DNA of 5,721 nucleotides from an uncultured Oscillospiraceae bacterium (GTDB lineage: Bacteria > Bacillota > Clostridia > Oscillospirales > Ruminococcaceae): assembly GCA_900547015.1 (NCBI GenBank), contig URFD01000097.1, positions 1 to 5,721 of the forward strand, given 5' to 3'. The notes below the pieces were generated by a model. It had not been told where the DNA came from. It saw nothing but the letters and a program-made list of their open reading frames with translations, and made no database searches. How positions within the stretch are numbered: position 1 is the first letter of the stretch; each line of letters starts with the position of its first letter. Below are positions 1 through 5,721 of the stretch, in pieces. Both the position numbers and the translations under genes were made by a program.

Positions 1-33
1 GGGAGACTCTGCGATAACAGAGTCTCCCTTTTT
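1..33 (-). terminator. Intrinsic terminator hairpin at the end of the ABC transporter operon
   Basis: A perfect 11-bp inverted repeat, GGGAGACTCTG (1-11) and CAGAGTCTCCC (18-28), encloses the 6-nt loop CGATAA. It lies 10 bp beyond the dppF stop codon. On the plus strand it is followed by five T (29-33). Read in the operon direction, the RNA is an A-tract, the stem-loop, and then sequence outside the window, so the U-tract needed for minus-strand termination cannot be seen. The A-tract/stem layout is typical of bidirectional terminators. Its position and strong G+C-rich stem make it the likely end of the operon. Confidence 0.8.
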
Positions 34-43
34 GAAATGCTGA

Positions 44-1006
44 TTAGAACAGGTGGCAGGCCACAAAATGACCTGGCTCGCTCTCTTTGGTTTCTGGCTT
101 TCTTTCCAGACATTCCGGTTTGCACATCTTGCAGCGTGCTGCAAATGGGCAGCCCTGTGGAAGGTTGATGGTGCTTGGGATATCGCCTTCCAGAATGATG
201 CGGTCTTTCTGGTGACCTGGGTCCGGAATCGGAACTGCGGAAAGCAGAGCCTGTGTGTATGGGTGAGATGGGTTTGCATACAGGGTGGTTTTCGGTGCCA
301 TCTCAACGACATAGCCGAGGTACATAACAGCGATTCGGTCGGAAATCATCTCAACAACCGACAGGTCGTGGGAGATGAACATATAGGTCAGATTGAATTT
401 CTGCTGAAGGTCATGCAGCAGGTTCAGAACCTGTGCCTGAATGGAAACGTCCAGCGCGGAGATTGGCTCGTCAGCGATGATGAGCTTCGGTCTTACCGTC
501 AGTGCGCGGGCGATGCCGATACGCTGTTTCTGACCGCCCGAGAATTCGTGCGGATAGCGTTTGGCGTGCTTTGCACTCAGACCAACGGTCTCCAGCAGCT
601 CGTGAACGACCTTCATGCGTTCTGCCTTGGACATCTTGGTATGGATGAGCAGCGGCTCCTCGACAAGGTCCTCAACCCTCATACGAGGATTCAGGCTGCC
701 TGCCGGGTCTTGGAAAATCATCTGGATATCCTTTCTCAGAGGGCGCATCTGCTCCTGAGAATACTTGCTGATTTCCTGATTTTCAAACCAGATTTCGCCG
801 CTGTCCGGAATCAGCAGGTGGTCGATCAGACGACCGGTGGTGCTTTTGCCGCAGCCGGACTCGCCTACCACCGAGAAGGTCTCACCTTCCTGAATATCGA
901 AGCTGACGTTGTTTACTGCATGAACAAATTTATCCGGTTTTCCGAACAGGTTCTTGCCGACCGGGAAGGTCTTAGAAATATTTTTTACCGATACAAGAGT
1001 TCCCAT
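44..1006 (-). CDS. dppF: Peptide ABC transporter ATP-binding protein, DppF/OppF type
   Basis: A 320-residue cytoplasmic nucleotide-binding subunit that should pair with DppD and power import through DppBC. The Walker A motif GESGCGKST is at 48-56, the Q-loop IFQDPAGSLNP around Q99, and the signature FSGGQKQR at 155-162. Walker B is LIIADEP (175-181) with catalytic E180, the D-loop is SALD (183-186), and the H-loop is H213. FSGGQ and EEPLLI (116-121) are typical of DppF rather than DppD. The C-terminal oligopeptide-transporter extension (HPYTQALLSAVP at 248-259) carries Cys286, 292, 299 and 317 plus an extra Cys295. In this family such a Cys set can bind a [4Fe-4S] cluster. I chose the ATG at 1006 because AAAGGAGG sits 10 nt upstream. 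An in-frame GTG at 1054 would overlap dppD by 46 nt and has no SD. The gene starts 2 nt after the dppD stop, implying translational coupling. The dppF name reflects family and gene order; the ligand is not known. Confidence 0.95.
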   Translation of the reverse strand: MGTLVSVKNISKTFPVGKNLFGKPDKFVHAVNNVSFDIQEGETFSVVGESGCGKSTTGRLIDHLLIPDSGEIWFENQEISKYSQEQMRPLRKDIQMIFQDPAGSLNPRMRVEDLVEEPLLIHTKMSKAERMKVVHELLETVGLSAKHAKRYPHEFSGGQKQRIGIARALTVRPKLIIADEPISALDVSIQAQVLNLLHDLQQKFNLTYMFISHDLSVVEMISDRIAVMYLGYVVEMAPKTTLYANPSHPYTQALLSAVPIPDPGHQKDRIILEGDIPSTINLPQGCPFAARCKMCKPECLERKPETKESEPGHFVACHLF

Positions 1007-1008
1007 AC

Positions 1009-2004
<996 letters not shown>

Positions 2005-2010
2005 AATGTG

Positions 2011-2017
2011 CTCCTTT
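2011..2017 (-). promoter_or_regulatory. Ribosome binding site of dppD
   Basis: AAAGGAG on the minus strand lies 6 nt before the ATG at 2004, in the 27-bp dppC-dppD gap. It confirms the chosen dppD start. No hairpin is seen in this gap. Confidence 0.8.
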
Positions 2018-2031
2018 CCTCGTCTTACCCG

Positions 2032-2949
2032 TTACTTAATCTTCGGGTCAAGCGTATCTCTCAAGCCATCGCCGAACAGGTTGAACGCAAGTACGGTCAC
2101 AAAGATGACCAGACCGGGGAAGTATACCATGTGGGATGCGATGCCGATATAGTTTCTGCCCTGAGAAAGCATTGCGCCCCACTCCGGCTCGGTGACATTT
2201 GCGCCAAATCCGAGGAAGCTCAAAGATGCTGCCGCCATGATAGCGGAACCGATTCTCATGGTAAAGTTGACGATCAGAGACTGGATGGTGCCCGGGAAGA
2301 TGTGGACAAACAGCAGGCGTCCGTCCTTGCAGCCAAGGCTCTGTGCAACCTCAACATAGAGGGAGCCCTTGACCGCCAGAGTTGCGCTTCGCATGATACG
2401 GGCAAAGCTCGGTACGGTAAAGACCATAACCGCAATCAGGACGTTGATGATGCCAGGGCCGAGGATGGCAACGATTGCGATGGCGAGCAGGATATCCGGG
2501 AAGCTGAACAGTACGTCCGAACCACGCATGACCAGCATCTCAACGATGCCTCCATAGTAGCCGGCGAGCAGACCCAGAACAGTACCGAGCGCTGCACCGA
2601 TGACAACCGCCGACAGGGAAACGCCCAGGGTCAGTCTGGTGCCGACCAGCATACGGCTGAAGATGTCGCGGCCGTAGTGGTCTGTTCCGAACCAGTGCTC
2701 TGCGCTTGGACCGGACAGAACATTGGCGTAATCATATTCATTATAATCATAAGGAGCCAGATAAGGTCCTACGATTGCGAGGATTACCAGCAGGATGATG
2801 ATAACCAGACCCAGAACAGCGGTTTTTCTCTTCATGAATTTTTTGACGAAGGCTTTGGCTTTGCTGGTCTGGTCTGCCTTGATGTTTTCATCAATGTAAT
2901 TTGATTCGAAGCCTGTATTGTTTGCTGCGTTCTCATGAATATCAGACAT
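2032..2949 (-). CDS. dppC: Peptide ABC transporter permease, DppC/OppC type
   Basis: A 305-residue inner-membrane permease that forms the translocation path with DppB. A hydrophilic, acidic/Asn-rich N-terminal tail of about 42 residues ends in a Lys-rich stretch (KKFMKRK, 36-42). By eye, membrane segments lie near 43-66, 105-130, 144-163, 166-185, 225-247 and 274-293. Between the first two segments is the OppC-type motif HWFGTDHYGRDIFSRML (85-101). The EAA-type cytoplasmic loop that docks on the ATPases is at about 200-219 (EVAQSLGC... HIFP). The C-terminus GDGLRDTLDPKIK is characteristic of the DppC/OppC/NikC family. Length and topology are normal. The ATG at 2949 is preceded by GAAGGAGGAG ending 9 nt upstream. 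It begins 26 bp after dppB. Confidence 0.95.
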   Translation of the reverse strand: MSDIHENAANNTGFESNYIDENIKADQTSKAKAFVKKFMKRKTAVLGLVIIILLVILAIVGPYLAPYDYNEYDYANVLSGPSAEHWFGTDHYGRDIFSRMLVGTRLTLGVSLSAVVIGAALGTVLGLLAGYYGGIVEMLVMRGSDVLFSFPDILLAIAIVAILGPGIINVLIAVMVFTVPSFARIMRSATLAVKGSLYVEVAQSLGCKDGRLLFVHIFPGTIQSLIVNFTMRIGSAIMAAASLSFLGFGANVTEPEWGAMLSQGRNYIGIASHMVYFPGLVIFVTVLAFNLFGDGLRDTLDPKIK

Positions 2950-2958
2950 AAGGGATTA

Positions 2959-2968
2959 CTCCTCCTTC
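2959..2968 (-). promoter_or_regulatory. Ribosome binding site of dppC
   Basis: GAAGGAGGAG on the minus strand offers two overlapping SD registers, with spacers of about 9 and 11 nt to the ATG at 2949. It lies in the 26-bp gap after the dppB TAG stop and supports the dppC start. Confidence 0.8.
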
Positions 2969-2975
2969 TACTTTA

Positions 2976-3896
2976 CTAGTCGAGCCTGATTTTAGGATTG
3001 ATGACACCGTACAACAGGTCGACGATCAGGTTGATGAGTACATACTGGAGAGCGAACATCATCAGCAGTCCCTGGGTAACGGCATAATCTCGGAACTGGA
3101 TGGAGTCTGTCAGCAGACGGCCGATACCAGGAATCGAGAATACGGTTTCGGTCAGTACCGAACCGGAGAGCAGACCACCAATCTGAAGACCCAGAATGGT
3201 GACAACCTGAATCAGAGAGTTGCGGAACGCATGGGCAAACATGACCATCGATTCCTTCTGACCCTTTGCTCTGGCGGTGCGGACATAGTCCTCACGCAGG
3301 GTTTCCAGCATGGAGGAACGGGAGTATCTGGCAAGAACTGCCATGATGCCACAGCCCATGGTGAAGGAAGGCAGGACAAAGCCCTTCCAAGTGTCCAGAC
3401 CGCCCGATGGCAGCCAGCCGAGCTCTACAGAGAAAATCTGGATGCCCATCAATCCCAGCCAGAAGCCCGGAGCCGACAGGCCCATGATTGCAATCAGCAT
3501 ACAGATATGGTCCAGTGCCTTTCCGTGGTTGATTGCGGAAACAACACCGATGAAGATACCCAGAACAGGCGCCCAGATGATACCTGCCAGCACCAGCTTG
3601 AGGGTCTGAGGCATTCTGTCTGCAATCAGGTCAGAGACCGGTACATTGGATTTCATGCTGCGGCCCATGTCGCCCTTAAAGAGCTTTACCATGTAGTCAA
3701 CATACTGGGAGACGATTGGCTTGTTCAGGCCGTATTCCTCACGGATTGCCTCGACCTGAGATTCCTCTGCGTCCAGACCGGCGATGGTTCGGGCAGGGTC
3801 ACCCGGAATCAGATGAATGAACATAAATACAAAAATTGAGATTACCAGCATCAACGGAATCGTTTCCAGGATACGCTTGACGAAGTAACGGCTCAT
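2976..3896 (-). CDS. dppB: Peptide ABC transporter permease, DppB/OppB type
   Basis: A 306-residue integral membrane permease, partner of DppC. It opens directly with the first membrane segment (about 9-30), ending in the family motif HLIPGDPA (27-34). An extracytoplasmic domain follows, with YGLNKP (55-60) and the conserved GDMGRS (75-80). Further membrane segments lie near 98-122, 129-152, 172-192, 229-251 and 275-297 by eye. The EAA-type loop contacting the ATPases is at about 203-229 (DYVRTARAKG... HAFRNSLI). The motif ETVFSIPGIGRLL (249-261) and the ending INPKIRLD are typical of DppB/GsiC/OppB. Length is normal. The ATG at 3896 has AAGGGGG 10 nt upstream. It is separated from the binding-protein gene by 101 bp containing two inverted repeats, the only sizeable gap in the operon. 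Confidence 0.95.
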   Translation of the reverse strand: MSRYFVKRILETIPLMLVISIFVFMFIHLIPGDPARTIAGLDAEESQVEAIREEYGLNKPIVSQYVDYMVKLFKGDMGRSMKSNVPVSDLIADRMPQTLKLVLAGIIWAPVLGIFIGVVSAINHGKALDHICMLIAIMGLSAPGFWLGLMGIQIFSVELGWLPSGGLDTWKGFVLPSFTMGCGIMAVLARYSRSSMLETLREDYVRTARAKGQKESMVMFAHAFRNSLIQVVTILGLQIGGLLSGSVLTETVFSIPGIGRLLTDSIQFRDYAVTQGLLMMFALQYVLINLIVDLLYGVINPKIRLD

Positions 3897-3906
3897 ATAG
3901 AATTTT

Positions 3907-3913
3907 CCCCCTT
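3907..3913 (-). promoter_or_regulatory. Ribosome binding site of dppB, potentially sequestered
   Basis: AAGGGGG on the minus strand lies 10 nt before the dppB ATG. It departs from the AAAGGAG(G) type of its neighbours. In the RNA, AGAAGGGGG (3915-3907) can pair over 9 bp, including two G-U pairs, with CUCCUUUCU (3928-3920) across a 4-nt loop. That partner is also the 3' arm of the upstream hairpin. Access to this site may therefore depend on which structure forms. The pairing is read from sequence; any regulation is inference. Confidence 0.6.
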
Positions 3914-3919
3914 CTGCTA

Positions 3920-3953
3920 AGAAAGGAGTAGTAATTATTTACTACTCCTTTCT
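3920..3953 (-). promoter_or_regulatory. Intercistronic hairpin between the binding-protein gene and dppB
   Basis: A perfect inverted repeat of 15 bp (3920-3934 with 3939-3953) encloses a 4-nt loop. In the operon direction it is followed by UAGC and the dppB SD, not a U-tract, so it is a poor terminator for the operon. It is better read as an mRNA-stabilising or attenuating hairpin. Binding proteins are commonly made in excess over their permeases, and hairpins at this position often contribute. On the plus strand the same stem is followed by C and six T (3955-3960), so it could terminate antisense transcription. Confidence 0.65.
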
Positions 3954-3960
3954 CTTTTTT

Positions 3961-3988
3961 ATTATTAAATAGTTTCGTATTTAATAAT
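3961..3988 (-). repeat. A/T-only inverted repeat after the binding-protein stop codon
   Basis: ATTATTAAATA (3961-3971) and TATTTAATAAT (3978-3988) are perfect 11-bp inverted copies around a 6-nt centre, GTTTCG. The repeat begins 9 bp after the lipoprotein stop and abuts the larger hairpin with about 7 bp between them. The stem is entirely A-T, so its RNA form is of modest stability. It could act as part of a 3'-end protecting structure or as a DNA-level palindrome. No function can be assigned from sequence. Confidence 0.6.
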
Positions 3989-3997
3989 GATGGAAGC

Positions 3998-5647
3998 TTA
4001 CTGAGCAAGCTCTGCTGTTGTAAATACGATGTCGCCGCCTGGTTTGTAGGTCAGACCCTTAACGTAGCTTCTCATAGCAGAGATGGAGTTATCGTTTGCG
4101 AGGAAGATCCAAGGACATTCTTCCCAAGCGATCGCCTGTGCTTTGCTGTAGAGCTCAGCAATCTCTGCGCTGTCGGTTGCAACAAGAGCGTCGTCCAGCA
4201 GTTTGTTGAATTCTGCGTTGTTGTAGAATGCGGTGTTGTAGCCAGCCGGTGGGTATTTGTCGCCGTGGAGGATGCTTCTCATAGAGCCGTCAGCCTCGTA
4301 AGAACCGGAGCTCCAGTTTACATACCACATCTGAACTTCTGTCTGATCTTCCGGAGCGGAGGTTCTGTCAGCGATAACGGTGGATTCCTGTGGTTCAACG
4401 TTGACATCGATGTTGATTTCAGCCATCTGCTGTTTTACGAATTCAGCGCCCTGCATCTCGATGGTGGTGTTGTCAACCCAGATGGTAACCGGGAAGCCGT
4501 CTGCGTAGCCAGCGTCTGCCATCAGAGCTTTTGCTTTGTCCAGATCCTTGTCGTATGGGGTCTGCTCAGCGTAGTACATGATGGAGCTGGAGAAGATGGA
4601 GGTTGGTTTTACAGCGTAGCCCTGGAAAACAACCTGGCAGAATGCTTCGCTGTCGAATGCGTAGTTCATAGCCTGACGAACTCTTACATCGTCGAATGGT
4701 TTTCTGCCGTCAGCCAGAGTGTAGTTCTTGTTCAGGGTAACATAACGATAGGTGATACCTTTTTCGTTCTGTACAATGATGTCGGAGTTGTTTGCGATCT
4801 TTTCTACCTGGATCGGAGGAACTGGAGTGATGATGTCAGCTTCGCCAGTCTGCAGCATAGCGATACGAGCGCCGTCCTCTGGAACAACCTTGAAGGTCAG
4901 GGTGTCTACCTTAGGACCTTCTCTCCAGTAGTTTTCGTTGCGGACCATCTTGGTGTAGCCGCCGTCAACACGCTCGGAGAAGATGTATGGGCCGGTACCA
5001 GCGGATGCTTTTGCAAGACCGTCTTTACCCAGCTCTTTGATTGCTTTTGGGCTAACAATTCGAACCTGAGTCAGTTTGTTCAGGAAGGTGTTGTTTGGCT
5101 GGTCCAGAGTGATGGTGAGCTGGTATTCACTGTCAGCTACTGCATTGACCCAAGCCTTGGTCTGGGAGTAGATTCTCAGAGTCTGGTCAGCCTGACCGCG
5201 CTCCCAGTTTGCGATAACAGCTTCAGCGTTGAATGGCTCGCCGTCATGGAAGGTAACGCCCTCGTTGAGGGTGAAGGTGTAGGATTTGCCGTCCTCAGAC
5301 ATGGTCCACTCTTTCGCAAGCATTGGAACGATGTTGGTGTCAGCATCGAAGGTAACCAGAGATTCATACATGGTGTTGGTAACAGTGTTGGAAACGCCGT
5401 TGCCGGATACATGAGGGTCCAGATGGGTTGCATCTGCCTGCATTGCGATTACCAGATCGTTGTCAGGAGAGGTTGCGGTAGAAGCCTCTTTTTTCTCCTC
5501 GGTTTTCTCCTCGGTCTTTGCCTCGGTCTTGGTGGTTTCTTCCTGCTTGGTGTCAGTGTTTGCTGTGTTGCCGCCGTTGTTTCCGCCACCGCAAGCGGTG
5601 AAGGTCAGCGCCATAATCACAGCAAGTAAGAATGATAACTTCTTCAT
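3998..5647 (-). CDS. Peptide-type ABC transporter substrate-binding lipoprotein (SBP family 5)
   Basis: A 549-residue extracytoplasmic binding protein that delivers ligand to DppBC. Residues 1-18 are a signal peptide (KK, hydrophobic core, TFTA) ahead of lipobox Cys19, the predicted lipid-anchored N-terminus. Residues 20-64 form a flexible Gly/Asn then Lys/Thr/Glu-rich tether. The family 5 fold begins near 65. ATHLDPHVSGN (73-83) and MYESLVTFD (93-101) are typical of the DppA/GsiB group. AKEWTMSEDGKSYTF (111-125) followed by VTFHDGEPF (131-139) is the family signature. GTGPYIF (217-223), QTGEADI (266-272) and FDDVRVRQAMNYAFD (318-332) are further conserved blocks. The size is normal and no frameshift is seen. 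The ATG at 5647 has AAAGGAAG 5 nt upstream. It is the first gene of the operon. Resemblance to GsiB/DppA suggests a dipeptide, glutathione or similar small peptide, but the ligand is undetermined and no symbol is given. Confidence 0.95.
   Translation of the reverse strand: MKKLSFLLAVIMALTFTACGGGNNGGNTANTDTKQEETTKTEAKTEEKTEEKKEASTATSPDNDLVIAMQADATHLDPHVSGNGVSNTVTNTMYESLVTFDADTNIVPMLAKEWTMSEDGKSYTFTLNEGVTFHDGEPFNAEAVIANWERGQADQTLRIYSQTKAWVNAVADSEYQLTITLDQPNNTFLNKLTQVRIVSPKAIKELGKDGLAKASAGTGPYIFSERVDGGYTKMVRNENYWREGPKVDTLTFKVVPEDGARIAMLQTGEADIITPVPPIQVEKIANNSDIIVQNEKGITYRYVTLNKNYTLADGRKPFDDVRVRQAMNYAFDSEAFCQVVFQGYAVKPTSIFSSSIMYYAEQTPYDKDLDKAKALMADAGYADGFPVTIWVDNTTIEMQGAEFVKQQMAEINIDVNVEPQESTVIADRTSAPEDQTEVQMWYVNWSSGSYEADGSMRSILHGDKYPPAGYNTAFYNNAEFNKLLDDALVATDSAEIAELYSKAQAIAWEECPWIFLANDNSISAMRSYVKGLTYKPGGDIVFTTAELAQ
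5483..5530 (-). repeat. Four imperfect 12-bp units encoding the lipoprotein tether
   Basis: Residues 40-55 of the binding lipoprotein read KTEA, KTEE, KTEE, KKEA: four successive four-codon units. They lie between the lipidated Cys19 and the folded domain. The charged, low-complexity sequence should be disordered and hold the binding domain away from the membrane. Such short in-frame units can vary in copy number by replication slippage without breaking the frame. Confidence 0.75.
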
Positions 5648-5652
5648 AAAAT

Positions 5653-5660
5653 CTTCCTTT
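5653..5660 (-). promoter_or_regulatory. Ribosome binding site of the binding lipoprotein gene
   Basis: AAAGGAAG on the minus strand lies 5 nt before the ATG at 5647 (7 nt from its AAAGGA core). It supports the chosen start, which also yields a well-formed lipoprotein signal peptide. Confidence 0.75.
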
Positions 5661-5685
5661 CTGCTTGTATGTTTCGCCCAAAATA

Positions 5686-5702
5686 ACCGTCCTACAGACG
5701 GT
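5686..5702 (-). promoter_or_regulatory. Small hairpin in the operon leader
   Basis: ACCGTC (5686-5691) and GACGGT (5697-5702) form a perfect 6-bp inverted repeat with a 5-nt loop, 38 bp upstream of the lipoprotein ATG. In the operon direction it is followed by UAUUUUGGG, a weak U-rich run. It could be a leader-RNA hairpin, a weak attenuator or a short operator. The stem is short enough to arise by chance. No riboswitch class is recognisable in the 74 bp of leader present. Confidence 0.3.
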
Positions 5703-5721
5703 CCATAACTGTCTTAAGTAT

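Noticed and set aside
3920..3953. Strong intrinsic terminator for the operon after the lipoprotein gene
   Set aside because: The stem is good, but the minus-strand RNA continues with UAGC and a G-rich SD rather than a U-tract. Genes downstream are the obligate partners of the lipoprotein, so full termination is unlikely.
3799..4008. 69-codon minus-strand frame across the lipoprotein-dppB gap
   Set aside because: It begins with TTG inside the end of the lipoprotein gene, has no SD, runs through both inverted repeats and overlaps dppB out of frame. Its composition is that of A/T-rich intergenic DNA.
4265..5629. 454-codon plus-strand open frame with a hydrophobic Leu/Gly-rich end
   Set aside because: It is the codon-register complement of the lipoprotein gene. 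The hydrophobic end is simply the antisense of the Lys/Thr/Glu-rich tether and signal region.
5680..5721. Sigma-A promoter with TATTTT as -10 and TTATGG as -35
   Set aside because: The -35 match is poor and the -10 match partial. It also overlaps the leader hairpin, so it cannot be told from chance in A/T-rich sequence.

Overview
The window holds one complete five-gene ABC importer operon of the dipeptide/oligopeptide/nickel (Opp/Dpp, peptide/glutathione) class. It is transcribed right to left on the minus strand in the classical dppABCDF order: solute-binding lipoprotein, two permeases, two ATPases. All five genes look intact, each has a recognisable Shine-Dalgarno (SD) sequence, and coding sequence fills nearly the whole window.

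The organism is most likely a Gram-positive Firmicute of the class Clostridia. The indications are a single-membrane type lipoprotein with a Gly/Asn- and Lys/Thr/Glu-rich linker after the lipobox Cys, strong AAAGGAG-type SD sequences, intermediate G+C content judged by eye, and the style of the terminator. The genus cannot be read from the sequence.

Layout from the operon's 5' end: 5648-5721 is a short leader with a small hairpin and no convincing promoter. Next is the binding lipoprotein (5647 to 3998), then a 101-bp gap with two strong inverted repeats just ahead of dppB (3896 to 2976). dppC (2949 to 2032), dppD (2004 to 1009) and dppF (1006 to 44) follow tightly, with gaps of 26, 27 and 2 bp. 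A strong 11-bp hairpin at 1-33 closes the operon.

The lipoprotein should capture a peptide-like ligand outside the cell. DppB and DppC form the membrane channel, and the DppD/DppF heterodimer drives transport by ATP hydrolysis. The ligand cannot be fixed from sequence.

I see no previously undescribed system here. The most interesting point is the lipoprotein-dppB gap. There a stable hairpin's 3' arm can alternatively pair with the dppB SD, which suggests post-transcriptional tuning of binding protein against transporter core. Several long plus-strand ORFs are codon-aligned shadows of the real genes.
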